NCBI GenBank assembly: GCA_010015675.1
Contig: ML977025.1
Location: forward strand, 1 to 64,000
Direction of reading: 5' to 3'
DNA: 64,000 nucleotides
Source: Byssothecium circinans
Lineage: Eukaryota; Ascomycota; Dothideomycetes; Pleosporales; Massarinaceae
Shown: in pieces, positions 1 through 10,958 of the stretch
How the letters are laid out: every line of letters begins with the position of its first letter
Position numbering within the stretch: position 1 is the first letter of the stretch
The notes under the pieces: generated by a model
Told to the model about the DNA's origin: nothing
Database searches by the model: none
What the model saw: only the letters and a program-made list of their open reading frames with translations
Made by a program: the position numbers and the translations under genes

Positions 1-1055
1 CTGTTCAGTGAGCTGGGCGACCTCTTAGAGCCGCGACGACGACGTCTAGGACCTCAACTTCTAGCGGCAATACAGTGCGTACGACGGTGGCAAAGAGCTG
101 GCCTCGGAGGCGACGACGAGGTAGTGGAGGAGGAGGCAGCAGACGACGACAATATGGAGCTTTTGTGCGGGCTGGCGACTTGGGACGACGAAACTCAACA
201 CTAAGGCTAGCGCTAGTACAGGCTATCAAGCCTATCAATCAAGCCTCAATCAAGCTCACGATCTCAGCTTGTTAGCCCCAACAATCCAAGCTGACGCCCT
301 CAAAAAACGAGCAATCCAAGCTAACGCCTCAGCTTGGATTGGCTTGATTGTTGACAACTATGCTTCAAGCATCCAGCCAGGGGGTGATTCCCGAAGAACT
401 GTGCCTGCATGATCATTTTCAATACATGGAAACTGTAAACATTGTCATGAATTGGAAGCAATGAGGGGGGCTTGTGCTGGCGGCGATTCTACCTTTGGGC
501 AGCTTTGTGATGGTAGGCGCTGTGTGGTAGGAAGGAAGGAGGCGATGGTGGAGGTCGGGAATCATGGCAGCGTCCAAAGTATGACTATCATCTTGCTAGC
601 TGTATTGACCATAGCGAAGTCCATTAAGTGCTTCAACGTGATGTTCGTACGGCTGTGCGAGAACGTAGTCGCTCTAATGCTGACACTACGTGAGTCCGCG
701 ACAGTCCAGGCGGCTTTCTACCAGTTCAAGCTCACAATGGGGCTCAGAAAGAAGCACGAAGTATTCCTCATTGGAGGCTTGATAAAATAAACTTCAGATA
801 GATGAACCATCGTGATGATGGAGTCTCGATTCGTCACGTCAGCGGCTGGTGTGGCTAATTACGTGCTCCAGTCCATCTGTGACGAGATCTACGCCTGTCA
901 TTCACTAGCGCAGCACGCCGTCTTTTCCTTGGAACTACATTGAAAGTGACGTCTGTCGTCCTAACCTTCCCTCTGCTTAACCAATTCCATCTCCCACCCC
1001 CACCCCCCGGCGACATTGGTTTTCTACGTAGAGTAGATAGACGTGAATAGCAGCA
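1..1055. other. left edge without a convincing gene
   Basis: Short open frames occur on both strands (for example 452-790 on +), but none shows a recognisable domain, and the one at 75-275 is low-complexity Arg/Gly. The first 350 bases look repeat-derived. The last 150 bases before 1056 are pyrimidine-rich on the + strand and probably form the 5' leader of the PIN-like transporter. Confidence 0.5.
183..345. repeat. short direct repeats and a 10-bp hairpin
   Basis: The 10-mer AATCCAAGCT is followed by (G/A)ACGCC at 283 and again at 313, 30 bp apart. The copy at 313-322 is mirrored by AGCTTGGATT at 331-340, giving a perfect 10-bp stem with an 8-nt loop. Nearby TCAATCAAGC words repeat irregularly at about 230-256. 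This could be the end of a degraded transposable element (a hairpin near a terminus suits a Helitron or MITE), but no element boundary or coding part is visible. Confidence 0.45.
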
Positions 1056-2456
1056 ATGGCATCCGGACTCCTTCCCTCCTTCGTCGCCGCCGTCCAAGCC
1101 TCCCTCTCAGTCCTCCTTGTGATCAGCTACGGCGGTATCGCGGCACATCTCGGCTTGTTGGATAGTAAAAATGGCAAGGCTATCTCGAAGATATGTGTCA
1201 AGATGTTCCTTCCCGCTCTTCTTCTGGTGAAGCTGGGCTCAGAGATGCACCCTTCATCGGCTCACCGGTATCTCGTTATTCTCCTTTGGGCTTTCATTGC
1301 CCACTTTGTATCTTTCCTCATCGGTATTTCCGCACACTTCCTTCTCGGTATGCCGGATTGGATTACATGTGCTATCATGTTCAACAACACGACGTCGTAT
1401 CCATTGCTGCTCATCCAGAGTTTGGAAGAAACGGGCATTCTGAGGGCTTTAGGTGGGGAGGAGGAAAGTACGAGGGATATGATTGAGCGGGCGAAGAGTT
1501 ATTTCCTGGTGTTTTCTACCGTCAGCAGCTGCTTGACCTTCGCTGTTGGGCCGAGATTGATCGACCCCGAGCATGCATGCGACAGTGAGGATGAAGATAG
1601 AACTTCTACCAGTGACGGAACGGCGGATTCGCAAGATGGAGAAGCTCAACGGGGTGATGGCATTGGAAATTTAAGTAGCCGCAGGGCGAGAGATATCCTG
1701 GATGAGCGGACCAGTCTTCTTCCATCCGGATCTTCACATCGATATTCCGCCCGTCACCAGAGTGTCACAGGCATAACCTTCTTCCCCTCGAAGCCGAAGT
1801 TCACCACTGTACGAAGACGCCCATACTACATTCCGCTTCCGAAGTGGAGTTCCTTCAGTGCTCGAACGCAGTGGTGGTCACTCTTCTTCTACGACTTCCT
1901 CAACGCACCGCTCCTTGGTGCCATACTTGGTGCCATTATCGGCCTCGCAACTCCGTTACATGTCGCTTTTTTCGGCTCGACCTACGATGGCGGTGTCTTC
2001 ACGGCCTGGCTAACCGAGAGCTGGAAGAACGTTGGTCAACTCTTCGTTCCACTGCCACTCATCGTCGCCGGTATATCCCTCTACACCTCGTACCTCGAGT
2101 CACAGAAACCGTCTCCATCTTCTGGCCAGGCACCTCGCACACCAGTCTTGACTACATTGTTCATCCTCGTTGTCCGCTTTGTCATATGGCCTCTCGTCTC
2201 GGTCGCCGCCATCTACCTCGTTATTAAGAATGGGAAGAACAGGATTCTAGGCGACGATCCGATGCTTTGGTTCACGATGATGCTTATGCCGACCGGACCG
2301 CCGGCGATGAAATTGATCACTATGATTCAAGTCAGTGACGCAGGTGATGACGATGAGAGGGCTATAGCGAAGATCTTGACAATCAGTTATATTGTCAGTC
2401 CAGTGCTTGCCTTTACGGTAGTCGGGGCGCTGAGGGTATGCCAAAGTCAGGCATGA
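1056..2456 (+). CDS. PIN-like auxin efflux carrier family membrane transporter
   Basis: The single exon encodes 466 residues. The N-terminal half (about 8-165) holds about five hydrophobic helices, including an Asn-Asn-Thr-Thr-Ser-Tyr-Pro segment near 110 that resembles the conserved central part of auxin efflux carrier (Mem_trans) proteins. A hydrophilic, Ser/Asp-rich loop follows (about 170-270), and the C-terminal half has about five more helices with a MPTGPPA motif near the end. That half-loop-half layout is typical of fungal PIN-like proteins such as yeast YLR152C, usually placed in the ER or other internal membranes. The substrate cannot be read from the sequence. The start is the first ATG after a pyrimidine-rich leader. 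No intron is needed. Confidence 0.88.
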   Translation: MASGLLPSFVAAVQASLSVLLVISYGGIAAHLGLLDSKNGKAISKICVKMFLPALLLVKLGSEMHPSSAHRYLVILLWAFIAHFVSFLIGISAHFLLGMPDWITCAIMFNNTTSYPLLLIQSLEETGILRALGGEEESTRDMIERAKSYFLVFSTVSSCLTFAVGPRLIDPEHACDSEDEDRTSTSDGTADSQDGEAQRGDGIGNLSSRRARDILDERTSLLPSGSSHRYSARHQSVTGITFFPSKPKFTTVRRRPYYIPLPKWSSFSARTQWWSLFFYDFLNAPLLGAILGAIIGLATPLHVAFFGSTYDGGVFTAWLTESWKNVGQLFVPLPLIVAGISLYTSYLESQKPSPSSGQAPRTPVLTTLFILVVRFVIWPLVSVAAIYLVIKNGKNRILGDDPMLWFTMMLMPTGPPAMKLITMIQVSDAGDDDERAIAKILTISYIVSPVLAFTVVGALRVCQSQA

Positions 2457-2979
2457 GTAGGAAAATGTGGATTCACTTTGAGGAGTTCTTTTCCCGTCAG
2501 CTCCTCAGGCGATCCGTCCATTTTCAGTGCGCCGTTCGCGCTAGGGCATGACGGGAACTCGAGGCTGCGGCCGGATCATGCAAACGCGTCAGCGGATACC
2601 AAGAACACTGAACCAAAGCCGCTATTGATGGTGAGCAGGACTACCCATCCCACGCTTCACGATGGACGTTTGAATTGAGACAAAGCTTCAAACAGAAAAA
2701 GACCCAGGGTCATGTCCCAGTCGACAGTTGCGTCGAAAAACTTGGCTGACACGCTGATTCTAATACCCTATATCGGCCTTCCAGTGAGTTCTCCGGCCCG
2801 CCGCGTTAGCCGTTCGCTTTCACGAGACCTCTTCCTGCTTCCAAGCCAGTCTATTCGCACGTTCACGAGGGCAAATCGCGTTTACTCAGACCTCACCGCC
2901 ACTAAGCACGTTCAGTTCCCTCCTTTCTGCCCCTTCGCTAAAGAGCATGAACCGAACAAGTTAGCTTTAGAGGCTCTTG
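2457..2979. other. intergenic region, upstream of the 3200 gene
   Basis: No supported gene. Short open frames at 2478-2678 and 2712-2984 have no recognisable features. The right end carries the promoter of the next gene. Confidence 0.5.
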
Positions 2980-3186
2980 TATAAATACTCCCCCTCTCCC
3001 ACATTGCGTTTTTCAAAACACAACACAGAGAGCACCCACGGCAATTACAAGTGCACAACACAAAGCTTCGAACAAGCGACAAGATCCCTCTTCCTCGAAC
3101 AACAAACTCCTTCCACAAATCCCCTCTTCTTGTAAGTAACCCTGAACCCCGACCCAACACCTGATCGCTCACTGACACGCACAAAG
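2980..3186 (+). promoter_or_regulatory. TATA box, CT-rich start region and 5'UTR intron
   Basis: TATAAATA at 2980-2987 is followed by a CT-rich tract and a CA-rich leader, a classic arrangement for strongly expressed fungal genes. An intron is likely inside the leader: donor GTAAGT at 3132, branch-like CTGAC at 3172, acceptor AAAG ending at 3186 (55 nt). The ATG of the downstream gene follows 13 nt later in a CAAAATG context. Confidence 0.6.
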
Positions 3187-3199
3187 CTTCCACCACAAA

Positions 3200-4030
3200 A
3201 TGTCCGACTCAAACGCAGGACCCTCCACCGACCCGCCCACCGGTACTCGGGAGGTCAAACCTGTCGAGTACCGAGCGTACAAGAAGGACATAATCAGCTA
3301 CCAGTACTCGCATGAGCTTCTGCCGCTTCGCGAGTTCTGCAGCCAGGTGATGAAGGCCGATGGTGAATCCGGCTTCATCGACCGCCGGGATTCAAAGCTG
3401 GACGACGAAGAAATCCCAATGCCCACCTTCGAGGAGCTTCCGTACGGCCAGACGGAAGTTGTGTACGTCCCGCAGGTCCTACGCGTCGACAGCCGAGTTG
3501 GCGTGGGCGCGGCCCTTGGGTTCATCATGGACGAGATGATTGTGTGGTTGAGGTTCGACTGTCCACTCCACAATCTGCTCGCGGCCTGGAAGGTGGATGG
3601 TTCTGGCAAGCTTGCGACGGAGTGGCCCTGCACCAAGGTCCAGGTCAACTCTAAGGGTCACTATCCCTCGAGCGAGGATACCCTGCCCGACAACAACAGC
3701 CCCTCCAAGCTGTTCACCAAGATCCGTGTCATCGACGATGGCAACAACAGGGCCCGAGACACGATCGGTAAGAACCCGGAACACCGCCGGTTTTTTGAAC
3801 TGGCGTACCATGCCAAGGCTCCTGATGAGTCTACCGTCGATGGCCTTTTCTGGCCGAAACACCGCTTTCAGACTGCGGAGGAGCAGAAGGAGCAACTGAA
3901 AAAGCTCTCTGCGGCCTGGAAACTCTTCAGGGACAGCGGCGTTCCGGTCGAGCAGATGGGATACGACCCGGCCATGGAGGGCAGGCTCAGTGGTGATCAG
4001 GACGGTGAGGGTGACGTGGAGGAGGCTTAG
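3200..4030 (+). CDS. unknown 276-residue soluble protein
   Basis: Single exon, 276 residues, with no signal peptide or membrane segment. I do not recognise the family. The N-terminus is Pro/Thr-rich, the middle (about 75-200) alternates hydrophobic and charged stretches like a folded domain, and residues 225-245 are a charged helix (Glu-Glu-Gln-Lys-Glu-Gln-Leu-Lys-Lys). The C-terminus is acidic. The strong TATA/CT promoter and 5'UTR intron upstream support a real, well-expressed gene. Confidence 0.75.
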   Translation: MSDSNAGPSTDPPTGTREVKPVEYRAYKKDIISYQYSHELLPLREFCSQVMKADGESGFIDRRDSKLDDEEIPMPTFEELPYGQTEVVYVPQVLRVDSRVGVGAALGFIMDEMIVWLRFDCPLHNLLAAWKVDGSGKLATEWPCTKVQVNSKGHYPSSEDTLPDNNSPSKLFTKIRVIDDGNNRARDTIGKNPEHRRFFELAYHAKAPDESTVDGLFWPKHRFQTAEEQKEQLKKLSAAWKLFRDSGVPVEQMGYDPAMEGRLSGDQDGEGDVEEA

Positions 4031-5302
4031 GTGTAGAAACATGTATATTGGAGCCGAGTGAGGGGGTTTTCAAGGTGCTTTCTGCATGATTAGGCCACTT
4101 TGTCGAAAATCTTATACCCTGGGAGGCGTTTAGGTTGGGTATATAGAGGTGGTTGAATGCGAATGATCATCTCTAACATCCCATGCCTTGATACTTTATA
4201 CCGTGCAGTTAACTACGAGTAATCTTGTCGAGTATCATTTGATCCCTTGTTTCTCTCGACGTGTGCAATGGTTAGATGTGTGACACGATTATCTAGGGTT
4301 GCGCAGAGCAAGCTTAAGGATCATATGTGGGTAGTTCAAGAACGTGGTTTCAATCATGCGTGACGTCTATCTTGCTTGATAGGTTATTTGCGTAACCAAG
4401 GATCTGGACGATTGCTAGTTACCTTTACATTCTCGAGTTTTTCAGTTTCTACGGTGGGTTTGCTATCCCACCCCCACTATTGTGGTCACGCTCTTTTTGC
4501 ACACCACGTGAGACTGTCTCAATGACTTCTACAATTATTCGTAGGTCGGAGAGGGAAATCGCGGGATATTTCGCTCTCTTATTGTGTCAATTGGTTTCAT
4601 GTGTACGTTCGTGAGGCTCGCAATAGTGCCTATCATCACGCAGTATTGGCGCCACGCACTACCTCGCCTCAACCAAGGTGCGTGGTGCGAGCATCTAGAC
4701 GCTTGCGCGTACAGAGACTTAAAAGTACCAGCCATGTAATCACTTCGAAACGAATGAGTCTTTAATTCTTCATTTTCGCATCAGTCTACCTGTAACATGG
4801 GCCTTCTAGGTTGAGAACACTGCAAGTGAGGCTGTAAGGCTGTATAATCTCTCCAATCCACCACCCCAGCCACAACCATGTTCAATCTCCACCGCCCACC
4901 CATCCTCTCACTATTTTCCCTTGTAATTTGACTTCTCGCCCATTCTTTCGTTCTGCGCAAATCACCGTTAGCTTATTGCCTCACGTGTACAATTAAAACG
5001 TTATTGTAGAAAACATATCAGCTTACCTTTCTGTCCTTCTTCCGTCCAGAGCCTTAGCGGGGGTTTGGATTCTTCATCAGTTTGTCGGCACGAACCTTCA
5101 CCCTCCTCTGTTTCGTCTCTTTCTGCGTTACTGCTTCATAATTCAGACTTTCTTCACAGGGCACGAGTGCCTGTGTGCGGAGATGTTGTATGGTGATGAG
5201 CCCACTTTGCTGTACGAATTCGAGTTTTTTGGGAGGCTCGCTCATTACTGCCGTATGATAATTAGCTTCTATTATCACACTTCGCAAGAACTAGTACAGT
5301 GT
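4031..5302. other. intergenic gap between convergent genes
   Basis: Nothing supportable was seen. Minus-strand frames at 4535-4735 and 5054-5287 have no recognisable motif, and the latter probably lies in the 3' region of the Cys-rich gene. Confidence 0.45.
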
Positions 5303-5584
5303 TCATGACTTATAACTCTCAGTCCCAGGTTCAGGCCCAGGCTCAGACTCAGTCCCGGCACCAGCGCGCTGACACGCACAATCCTGCTCGCAAACGCATC
5401 CAAACTTCCCCTCAGATGATGTTTCCGCCTCGGCGTCGACGTTCTTGCAGCCGTGCACGTGGAAGCAGACGCAATTATAGGAAATCTTGCATGTGCAATC
5501 GTCAGTGTCGATTTTCAAGGTGGTGGTGCCGCTGTCAGATGGCACAGGGGTTGCTGAGAGGTACATTTCTACCTCGGTGCTCAT
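5303..5584 (-). CDS. small Cys-rich, metallothionein-like protein
   Basis: 93 residues starting at the ATG at 5584, in a CACCATGAG context about 40 nt downstream of a TATA box. The frame is open further upstream, but this start fits the promoter. Nine cysteines (30, 32, 38, 40, 46, 63, 65, 69, 71) form four C-x-C pairs plus one single Cys, in two clusters separated by an acidic linker, with two histidines (42, 44). There is no signal peptide and no aromatic core apart from a few Phe/Tyr, and the tail is rich in Glu, Gly and Pro. Two C-x-C clusters suggest a cytosolic metal-binding protein (Cu, Zn or Cd), but the Cys spacing matches no metallothionein subfamily I can name. It could also be a fortuitous frame. 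Confidence 0.5.
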   Translation of the reverse strand: MSTEVEMYLSATPVPSDSGTTTLKIDTDDCTCKISYNCVCFHVHGCKNVDAEAETSSEGKFGCVCEQDCACQRAGAGTESEPGPEPGTESYKS

Positions 5585-5621
5585 GGTGGTTTGGGGAAGT
5601 GAGGATGGTATACAGATGGAA

Positions 5622-5627
5622 TATATA
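5622..5627 (-). promoter_or_regulatory. TATA box of the Cys-rich gene
   Basis: TATATA on the minus strand lies 38 nt upstream of the ATG at 5584. Just upstream of it is a 13-base run of C (minus strand; G at about 5639-5651 on +). Confidence 0.4.
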
Positions 5628-6457
5628 GGTGCGGAATTGGGGGGGGGGGGGTTATATAGGGGGTTTACTTGTTTGTCATTGGAGCTTGTCATCAAGCCAT
5701 CGATGGATTGAGAGGAGGGCATAAGGAGCGGGAAGCACGTGGAGGGTACTTCGGTGGCATGGAATTCGTGCATGGAGGAGACGTCTTCTGATAGCTTAGT
5801 ACTAGGTATGGTTGATTTGTCTACGCTACGAGTAGTTTTGCAGGACCGAAAATAAATAAATAAAAATCATTTGGACTAGAGCGCAAGAGTCAAGAATTCA
5901 CCCCCCCACATTCGTGTATGCACTGTTCGTGGTGAACTTTCATGCTAATCTTAAGTTTTCCATAGGCTCTTCACGGGAATCTCAACGAGTGTTACACATT
6001 GTAGTTCTTACCGGAGTGTTATGAACTGTGCACACTTGATGCTTTTCCTTGCGTCCTATAAATTTAAAGCTATGTTTAGAGTAAAGGCGAATTTAATAAC
6101 AAGCACAAGTGTAATATATTGAACAGGAAGAGAGATTTGATATGATAGGGGGAAGCCTCTACTTATACGTGCAACCGTTGTGGTTATGTGAGATTATGTG
6201 ATCAGGTCATGTGACTTTGCCATTCACCGTAACATCTAAATACACATATTAAATGATGACTGGTTCTATAACTACTGCTCAGCTGAGTAAAATGAATTCA
6301 GAGGAGCGTCGCAGATAATCACTAGCTTCAATTTAGTCCTCTTCAATACGACGCGGCAACCTGAGAAGTCTAGCCTAGAGCTTTGGTGCCGCCAAAGCAC
6401 GCTTGCAACGAACATAATTCCTCATATCCACAAAATCAAACCACTAGCTGCACTCTC
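5628..6457. other. intergenic, moderately AT-rich
   Basis: No supported gene. The region holds the G/C homopolymer tract near 5640 and AT-rich sequence from about 5820 to 6420. Confidence 0.4.
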
Positions 6458-7503
6458 TCAGAGCTCGCCTTGGACACTTTCTAAGATCAGCTGAACGATC
6501 GTGAAACTGAAGCTGTTAGCGAACTCTGTCGTACTAAAGAAGACAGAAAACTCACCCTGCAATCACTGCAAAGCAGTCAATACGTCAGGCGTCAGTAAAA
6601 ATGTTTAAATACGCAACTATCGAAATGGTCAATGACATGATCAACCCCATCTTCCCCCCCTGCGACTCAGCGAATGCCAAAACCATCAGGCCCACAACAG
6701 GGATGAGAGGTCGCCACCATGGCCGTGGAGTCATACCAGGTGTGCGACTCGAAAGGCTCTTCCTTCGAGCCTTTGTTGATCCGGTGGGTGGGATCGAGTT
6801 TGACGAGCATGTTGCAGTTATCTCCAATGCAACGAGAGAAAGGTTCTTCACGCGCACAAGATTTGATGTTGACGAGATCACCGCTGATTTTCTTGGGAGT
6901 GTGACTGCTACCCCACACGCGAGCATCTTCTCCGCGAAGACAGTCCGAGCCTCCTGCTGGATGACCGAGTCAACGCTGAAGGTCGGTGAGGTCGAACTCA
7001 GTTGGGCTGGTTAGCCTCCAGAGAAAATACGCTTGAATAAGAGCATCATCTATCATTCATCCCATCAGTATACATTCGAGTCTTTTGAACCAGCTCAAAA
7101 GGTATTTTGATCAACTTACTTTACTCTTTCAAAACCTCTCTCTGATCTTGCACGTCAGAGCAAGCTGTTTGGTATCGGCGTCCATACCCGACAGCGTCCT
7201 GTATTCGTGGTTCACGGACTACTTGGGCTTGTCACCATCTCCAACTTTTTCAGATTTCCCGATGTCGAGCAATGCACTCTCGAGGCGGCTTAGCTCGGCT
7301 TGCATGTAGAGGAGATTTCGGTTGTTGAGTTCGTTGAAAGCCGCGGAAGATAGCTGTGTCGAGAATTCGCCGTATTCGACCTGCAAGTTTAGGGTATCTG
7401 TAGACGAGATGAAGAATGCACTCTTCTGATGGCGTCATGCTCTCGTGGGGGGGTGGGGCGTCGAGACGGTAGCGGAATTTGGGACAGGAGCAGTATCAGT
7501 CAT
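6458..7503 (-). pseudogene. degraded DUF6594 membrane-protein gene
   Basis: Family landmarks appear in order on the minus strand but in different frames. They are a YPKLAGR segment and AIFRGF (near 7380-7330), then NRNLLYMQAELSRLE in another frame (near 7290-7250), a C-terminal hydrophobic segment GLMVLAFAES...KMGLI, and NIFTDA followed by an in-frame TGA where the family has Arg (CGA to TGA would explain it), then a CFAVIAG-like motif with a GTGAGT donor. A last exon with a TIVQL segment ends at 6458. At least two frameshifts and one stop break the gene. It is related to the two intact DUF6594 genes at 55.4-58.5 kb in this window. Donor sites at the family positions are still recognisable, so decay seems fairly recent. 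Confidence 0.75.
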
Positions 7504-7972
7504 CTTGAGTGTTCAAGTGAGCATGGAATGGAATGATGTATGTAGGCCGAAATCTGAAGGTTGAGGGTGGGTGGTTGGGTGTACAATGCCTGTGCGAGTT
7601 CGTGCAATCGATCGCTCAGCTCGCATCCACGCATTGTGGGACCCGGCATCTTCACAAAGCCACGCATTTCACACTCGACCTGATCAAACACGATCATAGC
7701 GTTTGTCACTCTCGTGTGATGGCAATGCCAGCGACCATCTGGCTTACCTGCGGCTGTAGCACGGCACATGTTGGTTCTTTTTCTTTTGAAGCGACTTACA
7801 CATGATTGAGATACCCCAGGCAGGGGTATACAGCGGTCGAAAAATTTACTTTCACCGCGAAATTCTCGACGCCCCGCTTGGCACTGCACTACCACAGCTA
7901 TAACACCCCCCGCATCCACCATCAAAGCACTTCACAACCTCATTCACACCACCCATCGCAGCCATAGCAACC

Positions 7973-9835
7973 ATGGCTGCGCAACCTAAATCATACCACA
8001 CCTTCCGCGCAACCCAAGTTCACAATACCATCGCCGAAGACACGGAGTGCTCCCTGTGCTGCGAGGAGTACGACGACAGCACACACCAAGCCCTCCGCAT
8101 CGACGTCCCACCCTGCACTCACGTCCTCTGCACACACTGCTTCGATGAGCTCGTCAGCCGCCGTACACTCCAGCTCGAAGCAAACAAGTGCCCGTTCTGC
8201 CGAGTTGTATGGTTCCTCTCGGAATACAACCCTCTCTCCCGCCTGTCATTAAGAGCTCCTGTTGCCGGGCTTGCGGCTCCACACTTCGGAGCTCCTCCAT
8301 TGGTCTCCTCGCCTGGCCTCTTTCAAAATTCTCAATGGAGTAGGCAATATAGAGCCGTGCGCCAAAGGCTACAGCACCTCGAATCGGACAGACCCCAAGC
8401 CCGTAGGCAAGAGAACGAGTCTCATCCATCACCATTCTCAGTTTCGGGAAGCGTCAATACGTCACTGCTTGGACGGCTGCCTGGCGACTATCCATATGCT
8501 CAAGGTGCCGGCAACGGTTCTCCTCCAATTGTGCAGCAGGACTGGAATGCCGAGATCGATCAGCTGATCAGGGCGCGGCAGTCGCAACTAGAGCGAGTAT
8601 CGGAGACAGGCCGTCCAGAATTGCCCACGACAAACGCAAACTACCATGGAGACCAATTAGCGAGTCCCGGAGCGTTTCAATTTACCGCGCAAGAAGAGGA
8701 GCAGATCCAAGCGCGAGCTGCCCAAATTGGCGCGGGCCGCACACCATTCGTCAATAAACATGTGGCAGAGCAGGTCCGGCGAGGCAGGAGATTAATAGCA
8801 GAGAGTGATATTCTACTTGCTCGACGTCAACCACTGCCCCCACCGGCGCGCATCCCGGAGCACATTCCAGAGCGAACTCCAGCCGCGCGAATATATGAGG
8901 ATATACACCGTATTCTAAATGCTGACCGGAGCACCATGGCTAGGCAACAAGCACGTGGAAATTTCGGACGTCCTCCAACCCCGAGACCGAACCTGGAGCA
9001 ACTGCTAGGCGGGCGAGAGCAATTGGACACAACCACAGACAGGTCAGTTGATGCAGTAGCTTCTTTGAATGAGCCGCCACGACTACGACAGCAGTCACAG
9101 GTGCAGGAAAACCATGCCCCAACGGCTTCTGCATCCGCCCTGACCCCACAGCAATCATCTTCAGACCGCGAGCCGACAGCAACGGTTGGAGAGACGGACG
9201 CCCTACTCGATGATGTTGAGGCACGACTTCATGGAGAAAATGCGCCACCATCACCTCCCGCTGGTGTCAGAACTCAGGATGAGCGCTCAATTGGCCTGAT
9301 TGAACCGTCACGACCGCCCCCTAGATTCCCCAATCTCTTTTCCTGGGCTGAGCATCGCATCATAGCCCCAGAAGGGCGTCCACGCGAATATGCCGAAGAC
9401 CCCCAAGCAGAACCACCTTTCAACACCCATGAAGATTGGGACTTAGAATACACACTGTGGATCTCTCCGCCAGCGCGGTTAAAAACGATGATCCGTGAGC
9501 TCACGAGACAAGCTTCCGAGCAGGCCCATGTCAATAGACAGCAAGAGGCACGCATCGCCGAGCTTGAAGCGACCATTGCACATATCCACAGTCTCTCGCG
9601 TGCGCAAACGGGTCAGCCTGACATTCGTTTCGGTGGGCCAGAAACCGTCCTTTTGCCTACTGCTCCCGCTGTACCAGCGCGACCCCGCCCATACGACGGT
9701 GTTCTCGAAAACCGTCTAGGCGAGCGTGCACCGTATGCACCATGGAGACCAACAAGTGATGAGGAGAGGCGTTACTTGGATACACCCTGCGGTGGTGCTG
9801 CACGGCGAGTGGCTGAAGATCGTGGAAGACAGTAA
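7973..9835 (+). CDS. RING-finger protein, putative E3 ubiquitin ligase
   Basis: Single exon, 620 residues, with an ATG in an ACCATGG context. An N-terminal C3HC4 RING uses Cys26, Cys29, Cys48, His50, Cys53, Cys56, Cys73 and Cys76. The long middle part is disordered, rich in Arg, Gln, Pro and Ser. A predicted coiled coil lies near 505-545 (Arg-Gln-Gln-Glu-Ala-Arg-Ile-Ala-Glu-Leu-Glu). No membrane segment is seen. RING proteins usually recruit an E2 and ubiquitylate partners; the substrate is unknown, and outside the RING and coiled coil nothing is recognisable. Confidence 0.85.
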   Translation: MAAQPKSYHTFRATQVHNTIAEDTECSLCCEEYDDSTHQALRIDVPPCTHVLCTHCFDELVSRRTLQLEANKCPFCRVVWFLSEYNPLSRLSLRAPVAGLAAPHFGAPPLVSSPGLFQNSQWSRQYRAVRQRLQHLESDRPQARRQENESHPSPFSVSGSVNTSLLGRLPGDYPYAQGAGNGSPPIVQQDWNAEIDQLIRARQSQLERVSETGRPELPTTNANYHGDQLASPGAFQFTAQEEEQIQARAAQIGAGRTPFVNKHVAEQVRRGRRLIAESDILLARRQPLPPPARIPEHIPERTPAARIYEDIHRILNADRSTMARQQARGNFGRPPTPRPNLEQLLGGREQLDTTTDRSVDAVASLNEPPRLRQQSQVQENHAPTASASALTPQQSSSDREPTATVGETDALLDDVEARLHGENAPPSPPAGVRTQDERSIGLIEPSRPPPRFPNLFSWAEHRIIAPEGRPREYAEDPQAEPPFNTHEDWDLEYTLWISPPARLKTMIRELTRQASEQAHVNRQQEARIAELEATIAHIHSLSRAQTGQPDIRFGGPETVLLPTAPAVPARPRPYDGVLENRLGERAPYAPWRPTSDEERRYLDTPCGGAARRVAEDRGRQ

Positions 9836-10958
9836 GCACAACTAAGGGATGAGAGGTAACATGGGCTTGTGCAAGAGTCTGACCGTATGGAATCAAGGGA
9901 AGGAATGGATTGCATGCTCGTCGAGCTCTCCTCGGCGGAATATATATGACTGAGATGCATGCATGGAGAGGCGGGCATAGAGATGACATAAGTGCTGCCT
10001 TTGCGCAAGCGGCAAGGATGGATTGAGAGATAGAGACCCCGAAATCAATGAAAATTTAATGAATATCCAGTTACTGCTGGAGTTAATCTATAAAAAGTTG
10101 GTGCTGAGGATCGACTTTCTTAAAGTCAAGGCGAAAGGTGAAGGCGCACGTGCCGGTTCTATATCCCAACGATTTCGTAGTCTCGCAATGGTAATCATCG
10201 TTGGATAGAGCTTAGATGGCCGCTTCAGCGTGAATCGAGGGCGATCGAGAAGCTGAATTTGCCACTCATTGACAAGGGCAAGATTCCCCGACGCTGGGCA
10301 TATTCAAGGGAGCATAGCTGGGCAAAAGGTCGGTTGGCAAGCTTGCGATGCGGGGATCGTAGCCCGATCCTGATGGCGTCTTGTTGGTCTTCGCGTTCCT
10401 AATACCGAGTTCTTCGAATCCACGCTGCCGGCCAGTGACTTCTTCGGTTCCTTTCTTCTCTTGACCTGCCTCCCCACGATTCTTGTCTTGATGCATATCC
10501 TTCACTTGACCGTTTTCTCTTGATTGCATATCAATCCGATTCCCCGTACTATGTCCATGCGTTGCGTTGTACCTGCTCCTCGCCTTAAAACGCTGACGGC
10601 GTTGGCGGTAGCTGGTAGGGACGTCGCAGCCCACACAGTCCTGAGCACACCACGACCATGCTACGTCGTGCCACCCCATGTTAAGCGCTTTGTGGTTGTT
10701 TTTATGAGTTGGGGTAACAGACCTTGGTGCGGAAGTGACGTGGTGATTGATGAAGCTTTGGTGGTAGATTTAATTCGAAGAGTATATGTGACGCCTGAGC
10801 ATTTGCGAAGTCAAAGTAAGAGAAAACGTCAAGGCCGTACAGAGGTCCTACCGTTTCCCCGGCCGAACGTATATTGACCTTTTCCTGGAGGCTCAACCGA
10901 TCCGCTAGCAGTTGGTAGCCCGATAGCCTGCTGTCTGAAGTCCGGGCTTCTGCTAGTA
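9836..10958. other. intergenic; one weak minus-strand frame
   Basis: A 137-residue minus-strand frame at 10266-10679 (charged, Gln/Lys/Arg-rich, no motif) is the only candidate and is not well supported. The rest shows nothing recognisable. Confidence 0.35.

Noticed and set aside
10266..10679. 137-residue minus-strand frame
   Set aside because: Charged, low-information sequence without domain, signal or promoter; kept only as a note in the intergenic entry.
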